Shown here: piece after piece, positions 14,061 through 21,401 of the stretch | How positions within the stretch are numbered: the first letter of the stretch is position 1 | How the letters are laid out: each line of letters begins with the position of its first letter | From: JAIOIW01 sp050304175 | GTDB taxonomy: Bacteria; Pseudomonadota; Alphaproteobacteria; Rhizobiales; Rhizobiaceae | Assembly (NCBI GenBank): GCA_050304175.1 | Contig: JBNLDE010000046.1 | Coordinates: 1-51,927, forward strand | Length of the DNA stretch: 51,927 bases | Direction of reading: 5' to 3' | Made by a program: the position numbers and the translations under genes | Notes under the pieces: generated by a model | Database searches by the model: none | What the model was told of the DNA's origin: nothing | What the model saw: the letters and a program-made list of their open reading frames with translations, nothing else

Positions 14061-16520
14061 TCAGACGGCCTTGTATTCCTTCGACTTGAAGGACACAGCC
14101 TTCGCCTGCGGAGTCGCATTCGCGATCTTGCGGATGTTTCCCCATGTGTGCTTGTAGTCCGGTAGCACCAGTTCGTTCACTCCGGGGTTGACGACATTGC
14201 CCTGGCTGCCGGCGGGAGAGCCGAAGACCATCGCCACCTGGCCACGCCTGGCCGTGTCGGTCGGGTATGCCATGCCCTGTGTCGCGCCGTTTTCGTTGCT
14301 GATCTCGATGAGATCACCGGCATTGGCGCCCAGTTCCGCCATGTCCTCCGCGTTCATCTCGATGAACGGATAGGGGAAGCGGTCCTGGATGAAGTCGTTC
14401 TCCTGATCGAGGAACTGGTTCTGCCAGAAGATGTTGGCGCGCACATTGTTGATCCAGAACTTGTGCTGTTCCTTCTCGCGCGCCTTGCCGGCCGCTTGCC
14501 AACCGCGCCATTTGGCGGCGCAGAACAGCGCCTTCTTGTCGTCGCGGCCATGGCGGTCAAACTTGCCGTCGGCATAGAGCCTCTCGGTACCCACGAGCTG
14601 ACCGTTGTCGAAGCCGATAACAGGTTCCTGGACGCCGTTGTTGCCCATGGCGCGAAGCCGCTCGTAGGTCACTTCCGGATTGCCCTTGTTGTAGCCGTCC
14701 ATGAAAGCGTCTTCCTCGGTCTGCCAATCATAGCCCTTGAACTGATCGGCATAGGCATCATTGCCCGCCTCGCGAAGCACACGCTCCATGTTCTGGGCAA
14801 TGCCCGCCGCGATCAGGCAATCGGGCCTCGAGTTGCCGTAGGGATCCATGTAGCGTTCCGAAAGGCGCATGCGCCGCTCGCCGTTCATCGAGGTGAGGTT
14901 CATCTCGTTGGCCTCGCAGGCCGGCAGGATCACATGGGCGTTGTGGCCGATCTGGCTGTGAATGATGTCGACATCGACCACGAACAGCCCGCCCGCATTG
15001 ACCGCGGAGACGATCGCTTCGACCAATTGCTCTCGCGAGCCGCCGGCAGCGGCATCCATGGCTTCTTTCACCATGTCGGCCCTGCGCTTGTGGACACGCT
15101 TGTATTGCGAGGCGTTGAGCGTGGTCTTGTAGTGGTCGCACGCCCAGACATGGTGCACCTTGCCGCCACCGCGGATCAGCAGTTGATCGATATACTCGGC
15201 CGGGCGGCCGACATGGGCGTCCGACGGGCGGTAGTAGCCTTCCTGGTGACCGCCGAGACGGCACACGCCGCCGCCTTCGCGGCCGATGTTACCGGTTGCC
15301 AGAGCGATGTTCACAAGCGCGCCGATGGTACGGTAGTTGTCATTGCCCCAGATAATGCCTTTCTCGTAGGCGGTAACGCATTTGCGCCGTGATCCATCGT
15401 CCTTCGGCTTGGCGATCCATTCGGCCGCCTTGACGATGTCGGCTTCCGCCACGCCGCAGATAGCTGCCGCATCGGCGGCGGATGTCCGGCAACTTTCGAG
15501 CGCGTAGTCGAGACTGCCAAGGCCGGCCGGGTGCGCGTCGTCCAGCGGCTGCGCCTCGCCGCCCTGGAAGGTCGAGTTGGCGATGAAATCGCTGTCGACC
15601 CAGCCATTGTCCACGATGTGGGTGAGCAAGGCGTTGAACAGCACCATGTCGGTGCCCTCGTTGATCGGCAGATGCAGTACATTTTCCTTGCCGGCTGCCT
15701 GCTCGGCGGCGTTTACCGTGACCGTGCGGCGCGGATCGACCATGATGAATTTTGCGCCATTGCGCAGGCCGGGAACCATGTGGTTCAGGAACAGGTTGGT
15801 CTGGGTTTCCAGCGAGTTCGCACCGATCATGAAGATCGTGTCGGTGAGTTCATAATCCTTGTAGGCATAGTTCAACTCGCCCACGCCCATGTCCCGGGTC
15901 GAATGGACTTCCGAATTGTAGGCCGGACGGTTGTGGATTCGGCAGTTCTTGACCTTCATGCTCTCGAAATAGAGCTTGCCGGTCGCCCAGGTGTTTTCGT
16001 AACCGCCGGCCGAACCGCCATGGTCGAACATCGACACCACGAGATCGTCTTCCGTCCCCTGGGTTACCACCCGTGCCGTGACACGTGCCACCAGGTCGAG
16101 TGCGTCGTCCCAGGATGTCGGCTGCCACACGCCGTTGCGCCAGACCATGGGATCGCCGATGCGCTGCTGCTGCGTGCCGGTGACATAGGATGGCCGGTTT
16201 TCCGCCATGCGCGCACCGCGGATCGACCCCAAACCGGAATTGACCACGCATTCGTGATCGGGCATCACCACGAGGTGAACATCCTTTCCGTTCTGCCGGA
16301 CGACGTTGTACATCGACGGCGCGATCCAGGTGCCGTCGGCGGGCTGCTGTTCGCTCAAGTCGATGCCGAGCGCGTTTTCCGTCAAGGTGCCCTGCTTGTT
16401 GCGCGGCCAGGTATAGGCCTTGTAGCCGCAGCCGACGATGCAGTAGTGGCACGTCACGTTGTGGACCGTGGCCTCCTTCGGGGGGATGGGCAGACGGTCT
16501 ATCTGTCTCTTGTAAGCCAT
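14061..16520 (-). CDS. aioA: arsenite oxidase large (molybdopterin) subunit
   Basis: An 819-residue DMSO-reductase-family molybdoenzyme, the size of AioA (about 825). It oxidises arsenite to arsenate in the periplasm at a bis-MGD molybdenum centre. The [3Fe-4S] ligands are Cys24, Cys27 and Cys31 in TCHYCIVGCGYKAYTWP; a fourth Cys is absent, as expected for AioA. Further family features: NRPAYNSEVHSTRDMGVGEL, MVDPRRTVTVNAAEQAAG and GREGGGVCRLGGHQEGYYRP. There is no signal peptide, so export would rely on the Tat signal of AioB. It starts 15 bp after aioB and ends just before a strong terminator. Related idrA-type iodate reductases belong to the same larger family, but the aioXSR neighbours favour arsenite. 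Confidence 0.93.
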   Translation of the reverse strand: MAYKRQIDRLPIPPKEATVHNVTCHYCIVGCGYKAYTWPRNKQGTLTENALGIDLSEQQPADGTWIAPSMYNVVRQNGKDVHLVVMPDHECVVNSGLGSIRGARMAENRPSYVTGTQQQRIGDPMVWRNGVWQPTSWDDALDLVARVTARVVTQGTEDDLVVSMFDHGGSAGGYENTWATGKLYFESMKVKNCRIHNRPAYNSEVHSTRDMGVGELNYAYKDYELTDTIFMIGANSLETQTNLFLNHMVPGLRNGAKFIMVDPRRTVTVNAAEQAAGKENVLHLPINEGTDMVLFNALLTHIVDNGWVDSDFIANSTFQGGEAQPLDDAHPAGLGSLDYALESCRTSAADAAAICGVAEADIVKAAEWIAKPKDDGSRRKCVTAYEKGIIWGNDNYRTIGALVNIALATGNIGREGGGVCRLGGHQEGYYRPSDAHVGRPAEYIDQLLIRGGGKVHHVWACDHYKTTLNASQYKRVHKRRADMVKEAMDAAAGGSREQLVEAIVSAVNAGGLFVVDVDIIHSQIGHNAHVILPACEANEMNLTSMNGERRMRLSERYMDPYGNSRPDCLIAAGIAQNMERVLREAGNDAYADQFKGYDWQTEEDAFMDGYNKGNPEVTYERLRAMGNNGVQEPVIGFDNGQLVGTERLYADGKFDRHGRDDKKALFCAAKWRGWQAAGKAREKEQHKFWINNVRANIFWQNQFLDQENDFIQDRFPYPFIEMNAEDMAELGANAGDLIEISNENGATQGMAYPTDTARRGQVAMVFGSPAGSQGNVVNPGVNELVLPDYKHTWGNIRKIANATPQAKAVSFKSKEYKAV

Positions 16521-16535
16521 GTCTAAATCCTTCCG

Positions 16536-17060
16536 TTAGAGCACGTTGGTCGGACGGCCGAAGATCAGGTCGCTCGCGCCTTCGGCATAGATGTCGCCCT
16601 TGTCATCCACGCGTAACGTGAACTGCGGGAGGTTTTGGGTGGCATGGCCCCAAATCTGCTGGCCACCGGCTTCGACATCGAAGCGGGAGAAATGGCCGGG
16701 GCAATTGAAAGTCCTGTCCGTGCCGTCGTAGGCCAACAGCCATCCCTTGTGCGGACAGAGCACCGAGAACGCGACGATGTCGCTGTCGGGTCCAACGCCG
16801 TCCTCGACCGGCTGGCCAAGTTTCAGCAGCACACCCGGGCTGTTTTCGTCGGGATATTCGATATCCATCGGTTCGTTGACCATGAGATCGGCGACGTTCC
16901 CGAGCTTGTTCGACGGATAGTCGACAATCGCGTTCGCGGGCGCTGCCTTTGCCGGTTGCGCCGGCAGAACGGTGGCGGTGGCCGCTCCGGCCGCCGCCAT
17001 TGCGCCGCCTCTTAGAAACTGGCGCCGGCCGATATCGACCATCTTGCTGCATCGAGACAT
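16536..17060 (-). CDS. aioB: arsenite oxidase small (Rieske) subunit
   Basis: A 174-residue Rieske protein with a Tat signal: GRRQFLRGG at residues 11-19, a hydrophobic Ala-rich segment and cleavage near residue 40. The [2Fe-2S] ligands are Cys102 and His104 (CPHKGW) and Cys120 and His123 (CPGHFS). The two extra cysteines that form a disulfide in many Rieske proteins are absent (W107 and F124 positions carry other residues), a feature reported for some rhizobial AioB proteins. It accepts electrons from AioA and carries the pair across the membrane. ATG (17058-17060) is preceded by GGAGG. It is the first gene behind the sigma-54 promoter. Confidence 0.93.
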   Translation of the reverse strand: MSRCSKMVDIGRRQFLRGGAMAAAGAATATVLPAQPAKAAPANAIVDYPSNKLGNVADLMVNEPMDIEYPDENSPGVLLKLGQPVEDGVGPDSDIVAFSVLCPHKGWLLAYDGTDRTFNCPGHFSRFDVEAGGQQIWGHATQNLPQFTLRVDDKGDIYAEGASDLIFGRPTNVL

Positions 17061-17098
17061 TCTTTCCTCCCGAAAGTGTTAACTGCCGGAAAGACGTC

Positions 17099-17113
17099 GC
17101 AAGTCTCATGCCA
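17099..17113 (-). promoter_or_regulatory. sigma-54 (RpoN) -24/-12 promoter of aioBA
   Basis: On the minus strand: TGGCAT-GAGAC-TTGC, i.e. the -24 GG and -12 GC elements with exact spacing (consensus TGGCAC-N5-TTGC, one mismatch). It ends 39 bp before the aioB ATG, giving a short leader with GGAGG. The adjacent aioR encodes a GAFTGA-containing activator, the type needed for this promoter. Confidence 0.88.
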
Positions 17114-17175
17114 TGCGGAAATATTCCATTAAATCAATGAGATGATCTGAGCAGACCGGGAAATACCACTGTTAC

Positions 17176-17191
17176 GTTCGGAAATCCGAAC
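17176..17191. promoter_or_regulatory. upstream palindrome, probable AioR binding site
   Basis: GTTCGGA-AA-TCCGAAC: 7-bp perfect arms with a 2-bp centre, 63 bp upstream of the -24 element and 20 bp past the aioR stop. Position and symmetry are those of an upstream activating sequence for a sigma-54 activator. Binding by AioR is inferred. Confidence 0.7.
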
Positions 17192-17210
17192 ATTGTGCGG
17201 CGCCGAAGGT

Positions 17211-18548
17211 TCATGATTCCGAACGCTGCTGGCGAATGTCGAGCCGCGTCATTTTTTCCCAAAGCGTGGTTCGGGAGATGCCAAGAAGGCGCGCCGCCTC
17301 GGCGATTTGGCCGCCGGCCGTTTCGAGCGCCCTTTCAATATGGCGCCGCTCTGCATCTTCACGTACACCAGCGAGCGGGGTAAAGCCTTCCCCGGAAGCC
17401 TCCTGTTCGGCCCGGTCGGGAAACATGTCGTGCGGCGTGATGCAGTCTCCTTGGGCCACCGCGACCGCTCGCTCGACGCGATTGCGCAGTTCGCGGACAT
17501 TCCCTCTCCACGGATGATCCAGAGCCAATTCCTCGGTTCTGCTCGCATAGCCCTTAAAATGCCTATTCTGCCGTTCGCTGGCCTCCTTCAGGAACATGTC
17601 CATGAAGCGGACGATGTCTTCGGGACGCTTCCTCAACGGCGGCAACTCCAGTGGCAAAACGGCCAACCGGTAGTAGAGATCCTCCCGAAACGCGTTTGTC
17701 CTGCCGGCCTCCAGAAGATCCTTGTGGGTGGCGGCGATGATCCGCCCTTCGAAGGCAACCGGCTTTTCGCCGCCAATGCGATAGAAACTCTTCTCCTCGA
17801 CAAGCCTCAATATCTTGGCCTGCAGCGCCAGCGGCATATCGTCGATCTCGTCCAGAAAGAGCGTCCCCCGCTTTGTACGTTCCGCGTAGCCGAGGTGTTG
17901 CCGGTCGGCGCCGGTAAAAGCGCCCCGCTCATGTCCGAAAATCTCGCTTTCCAGAAGGTCGGCCGGGATGGCAGCGCAATTCACCGCCATGAACGGACCG
18001 GAACCGAAGTTAGAACGCTTGTGAAGAAGCCGGGCGGTCACCTCCTTGCCAACGCCTGTTTCGCCCGTGATGAGGACCGGCAGATCATTCGGCGCGTAGC
18101 TGTCGAGTGTGGCCTCGGCCTTCTGCATCTGCGGCGACGCGCCGAGCGTCGCCGATGGCGCTTCGCTCTCCTTGCGGTTCGTTTTCGCGTTCTGGCGAAG
18201 CCTAAGCAGAAATTCGTCGAACCCGAAGGGCTTCGCAAGATAGTCGACGGCGCCGAGCCGCATCAGGCGAACGGCTTGGTCGATCTCCCCGAACCCCGTG
18301 ATGAAGATGAAGGGCGGCGGGCTGCTTGTTGCCTGCGCGCTCCGGAAAATTTCCTCGCCGCTCATGTCGGGCAGACGAATGTCGCACACAATGAGGTCGG
18401 CCTTGCGCAATTTCGGGGAGCCGATTGCCTGCGCGCCCGTCTTCCACCAGTCGACAACATATCCCTCTATTTCCAGGCGTTGAATGATCGACCCGCCCAT
18501 GATCGGATCATCCTCGATCAGCCCGATGCTGATTGGTTCATGCCGCAT
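17211..18548 (-). CDS. aioR: sigma-54-dependent response regulator AioR
   Basis: A 445-residue NtrC-family response regulator. Receiver domain 1-120 with acidic pocket Glu12/Asp13/Asp14, phospho-acceptor Asp56 (VCDIRLPDMSG), Thr84 and Lys106. AAA+ domain about 135-370 with Walker A GETGVGKE (162-169), the sigma-54 contact loop GAFTGA (209-214) and Walker B LFLDEIDD (230-237). C-terminal Fis-type helix-turn-helix IAEAARLLGISRTTLWEKM near 420-438. It would activate aioBA from the -24/-12 promoter immediately downstream. The gene overlaps aioS by 11 bp. In arsenite oxidisers AioR is phosphorylated by AioS when arsenite is sensed. Confidence 0.93.
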   Translation of the reverse strand: MRHEPISIGLIEDDPIMGGSIIQRLEIEGYVVDWWKTGAQAIGSPKLRKADLIVCDIRLPDMSGEEIFRSAQATSSPPPFIFITGFGEIDQAVRLMRLGAVDYLAKPFGFDEFLLRLRQNAKTNRKESEAPSATLGASPQMQKAEATLDSYAPNDLPVLITGETGVGKEVTARLLHKRSNFGSGPFMAVNCAAIPADLLESEIFGHERGAFTGADRQHLGYAERTKRGTLFLDEIDDMPLALQAKILRLVEEKSFYRIGGEKPVAFEGRIIAATHKDLLEAGRTNAFREDLYYRLAVLPLELPPLRKRPEDIVRFMDMFLKEASERQNRHFKGYASRTEELALDHPWRGNVRELRNRVERAVAVAQGDCITPHDMFPDRAEQEASGEGFTPLAGVREDAERRHIERALETAGGQIAEAARLLGISRTTLWEKMTRLDIRQQRSES

Positions 18549-19995
18549 CGTTGATCGGCTCCCTGCCCCTATCCGTTATCTGCATCGTGACGATCGTCCT
18601 GTTCTGGCCGGAATCCGCGACGGTCAGAACCGCCCCCAACTCCTCGGCGATCTGGCGGACGACCCACAAGCCAAGCCCGTCGTTAACGCTGGGAGGCTTG
18701 CCTGCAACGGCTGCCGTCAGGATATCCTTCGATTGTTGCGGCATGCCTGTGCCCTGATCCTCCACGGAGATCGAAATACGATCATTGGTACGCCCGGCAA
18801 CCAAGCGGACCGTGCCTCCGTCCGGGGTGGCGGCCGAGGCATTCAGGAGCAGGTTGAGCAGAGCCTGCCGAACCGGGCCGGACGGGCACTTGCATGCCTC
18901 ATCGTCCAGTTGTGTGCATTCCATTTCGAAGGTCTGCCGCCTTTTGCGCAGTTCAGGAGCCAACAGCAGCTTCAGGTCCTCGAAATCGTGAACCGACAGC
19001 GGGCGCTTTAGCCGCTCTGGCCGATAAGTGGCGAGTGCCGCATGGACGACTTCGCCGATGCCCTGCAGGCCCCGTTGCAACAGGTCCAGCGATGCCTTGC
19101 GCACGTCGGCCCTGCTACCGTGTTTTCGCAACGTGTCGACGGCGTTCAACAGTCCGCCGAGCGGGTTGTTGATTTCGTGCGCCATGCCGGATGCGAGGCG
19201 GCCAAGGCTTGCAAGCTTCTCTTCTTCCGCGAGTTGGCGGGTCAGTTGCTGACGCTCCGATTCAGAATGCAGAAGCGTATTGAAGGCACGAAACACCTGG
19301 CGCACTTCGCGGTTCGAGCGATTGTGGCGGGGTTCGGCGATTTCCGTTGGTCGACCCTCGGCCGCTTCAAGCATGTGGCTTTCGAGAAGCTGAAACGGCT
19401 GGATCATGCGCCTGACCGTCAGGAATCCGATCAGGACCAGCAACCCCGTCAGCACGCCGTTTGTCAACAGCAGCGTTGCCAGAACCTCGCGCCGTTCATG
19501 GAGAAGCGGTGCGGCATCAAATACCGCCAGGATCTTTCCGATCGTCTGGTCCTGGTACACGATGTCCCGCATCTCGTAACCGAGGCCGGCATCGCGGTCG
19601 AGATTGATCCCCGTAGCGGGAAAGCGCGCGAGAAAGGCCGGATCGACCGGTGTAAGTGTCTGCCTCATCGACGGGTCGCTTGCCGCAAGAACGATGTTTT
19701 CCTTGGTTGTAATGACCGTTTCCACGGGCGAGATGTCCGACTTGTCGGGCCGCATCCGCTCCAGAGTGTCGAAAATCTCCCAGCTATCCTGGCGCATGAC
19801 CGATGGTGAAATCGATGCGGTAACGCCATCGATATACGAGTCTGCGAGGCTCCCGAGATAGGTTTCCTGCAAAATCCCGAGCCGGTCGAGCACACGTTCG
19901 GTGATCACCGCTGAAACTGCCAGCATGAGGAAGGCAACAGCGATCGGGATGCGCCAGATCGTCGGCAGGTGCATCAGGCGATTGATGGCCTTCAC
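18538..19995 (-). CDS. aioS: arsenite-responsive sensor histidine kinase AioS
   Basis: A 485-residue membrane histidine kinase. Membrane segments at about 14-33 and 172-193 enclose a periplasmic sensor of about 135 residues; a HAMP-like linker follows, then the H box with His273 (MAHEINNPLGG) and the ATPase domain with the N box LLNLLLNASAAT, G1 VEDQGTGM and G2 GLGLWVV. The start is GTG (19993-19995) overlapping the aioX stop as GTGA. Gene order aioX-aioS-aioR is as in Agrobacterium-type arsenite oxidisers, where AioX passes the arsenite signal to the periplasmic domain of AioS. Confidence 0.92.
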   Translation of the reverse strand: MKAINRLMHLPTIWRIPIAVAFLMLAVSAVITERVLDRLGILQETYLGSLADSYIDGVTASISPSVMRQDSWEIFDTLERMRPDKSDISPVETVITTKENIVLAASDPSMRQTLTPVDPAFLARFPATGINLDRDAGLGYEMRDIVYQDQTIGKILAVFDAAPLLHERREVLATLLLTNGVLTGLLVLIGFLTVRRMIQPFQLLESHMLEAAEGRPTEIAEPRHNRSNREVRQVFRAFNTLLHSESERQQLTRQLAEEEKLASLGRLASGMAHEINNPLGGLLNAVDTLRKHGSRADVRKASLDLLQRGLQGIGEVVHAALATYRPERLKRPLSVHDFEDLKLLLAPELRKRRQTFEMECTQLDDEACKCPSGPVRQALLNLLLNASAATPDGGTVRLVAGRTNDRISISVEDQGTGMPQQSKDILTAAVAGKPPSVNDGLGLWVVRQIAEELGAVLTVADSGQNRTIVTMQITDRGREPINDAA

Positions 19996-20888
19996 AGGAT
20001 GCCCCGCAGTTCGTCAACCTTGGCGGCGATGCCGTCAAATGTAGAGGCGGGCGCATCGACAAAACCGGTCAAACGGAGCGCATCCAGCACCTTCCTGCCC
20101 TGTTCGGAGTCCCGCATCGAAAGCAATGCCGATTTCAGCGATGCGATGGCCGGCGTCGCCGCCAACGCCTTGCTGGTTGCAACAGGCGGGAAACCAAGCA
20201 ATTCGGACTTCCTTAGAATCCGGGTCCGGTTCACGAGGTCCGGTTCGAGCTCGCGCATGACTTCCCAGACATAGCCGTCGACGCTGCCCGACTGGGCGAG
20301 GTCCGAAGCCACGGCGCGGATGACATTGCGGTGGCCATAGGTGAAAAGGGTCTTGCGGAAGAACGTCTCCGGGGCAATGCCGAGTTCGAACATCAGGGTT
20401 CTGGTTACCAGAAATCCTGAGTTGGAATCCGGATCGGAGAAGGCATGGATATTGCCCTTGAGATCGAGGAAGTTCTCTGCTTCCCGTTCGGCGCCGACGA
20501 TCACGTAGGACCGGTAAAGTGGCCTGCCATTCCACTCGGGAACGGCTACAAGTTCAAGGCTGTTGCGGAATTTCACGAACGGATAGCCGCATATCCAGGC
20601 GGCCTCGAGTTGACCCGAGACCAGGAGGGCCGTGACTTCCTGGTAGGTGCGCCGCGTGATCAATTCGACGGGATGTCCCGTAGCCCCCTCCAGATAGCTT
20701 TGGAGCATATCCAGGAGCTCAAGGTCGTTGCTGAGAAAGACGGGGGTGAGGCCAAACCGCAAGGGTCCGTATTCCTCCCCGCGCGCTGCAACAGGCGCCG
20801 CCGCGGCGATCGCGCCCGCTGAGAGCAGTTGCAGGAATCTCCTGCGTTCCCGACTTGCAACGCCTTCGGTTTGTGCCTGATGCGACAC
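19992..20888 (-). CDS. aioX: periplasmic arsenite-binding protein AioX (PhnD-like)
   Basis: A 298-residue PhnD/phosphonate-binding-like periplasmic protein. The N-terminus has twin arginines before a hydrophobic stretch (RERRRFLQLLSAGAIAAAA), compatible with Tat export. It contains a single cysteine, Cys100 in AAWICGYPFVKFRN, matching the conserved Cys that takes part in arsenite sensing by AioX. Other fold features: YGPLRFGLTPVFLSNDLELL at the mature N-terminus and HAFSDPDSNSGFLV. The start is GTG with GGGAG 7 bases upstream. It overlaps aioS by 4 bp. It senses arsenite and is not a transporter component here; no permease is nearby. Confidence 0.92.
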   Translation of the reverse strand: MSHQAQTEGVASRERRRFLQLLSAGAIAAAAPVAARGEEYGPLRFGLTPVFLSNDLELLDMLQSYLEGATGHPVELITRRTYQEVTALLVSGQLEAAWICGYPFVKFRNSLELVAVPEWNGRPLYRSYVIVGAEREAENFLDLKGNIHAFSDPDSNSGFLVTRTLMFELGIAPETFFRKTLFTYGHRNVIRAVASDLAQSGSVDGYVWEVMRELEPDLVNRTRILRKSELLGFPPVATSKALAATPAIASLKSALLSMRDSEQGRKVLDALRLTGFVDAPASTFDGIAAKVDELRGIL

Positions 20889-21401
20889 GATTTTCTCCCA
20901 TTTTCTGCAAATTCTAGGCTCTTTTCGGTCCAGGGCGCAATCTATGATGTCGCCATAGGCGCTTGCATGAACTCCCCCATTGAAATGGTCCGCCGTGATG
21001 TTGGGAAAGCGGAGGATGGAACCCGCCCGGTTTCTGGCCGGGCTGGGAATGGAAGACGATGAAGGCGTCGAAGGTCACGGACACGCAAAGCGCGTTCATC
21101 ATCGAGCAGGCGAGGGAAGCGAGGCCGCGTGCCCTGCCCTTGTCCCACGATAGGCTTTGTTTCGGCACAGCCGCGCGGGCATGAATACGCGGACTGGCAA
21201 ATCCCTTGCTGCCTTGCGGCAGGCAGGGCTATCGCCGATACGACAGACCCGGAACGCGAGAGCGCAATTATCTTTCTGTTTTCCCAGCACATTTCGAAGG
21301 CGGGGCCGTTGAACGGATAACCGCGCACGCGTAGTCTCGACGGTTCCACATTGGATGCAATCTGCAAAAATCCGCCTGTTTGCTGCGCAAGGACAATTCC
21401 G
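20889..21401. other. gene-poor stretch between the arsenite island and atzF
   Basis: About 510 bp holding the aioX leader (20889-20967), an IS3-type fragment (20968-21110) and about 290 bp of sequence with no gene I recognise. Within the last part a plus-strand frame of 63 codons (21129-21320) is open, but it has no ribosome site and no family resemblance; it may be decayed coding sequence left by a rearrangement. A long minus-strand frame from here into the next gene is only antisense to atzF. Confidence 0.5.
20968..21110 (+). mobile_element. truncated IS3-family element (left end plus start of orfA)
   Basis: Starts with TGAACTCCCCCATTGAAATG, a terminal-repeat-like sequence, followed at 21059 by ATG and MKASKVTDTQSAFIIEQA. 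This is the standard N-terminus of IS3-type OrfA transposase (usual form MKASKFTDAQ-x-AF-x-x-x-QA). The resemblance is lost after about 18 codons and neither the rest of orfA, orfB nor a right end is present. The exact right limit is uncertain. Confidence 0.6.

Noticed and set aside
13900..14145. N-terminal extension of moeA up to 14145
   Set aside because: The extension would cover the terminator hairpin and the aioA tail in antisense, lacks a ribosome site, and adds sequence unlike MoeA.
17307..18554. 415-codon plus-strand open frame
   Set aside because: Antisense to aioR, whose receiver, AAA+ and helix-turn-helix motifs are all in place.
20889..21401. Coding sequence in the gap before atzF
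   Set aside because: The open plus-strand frame of 63 codons has no ribosome site or recognisable family; treated as non-coding or decayed.
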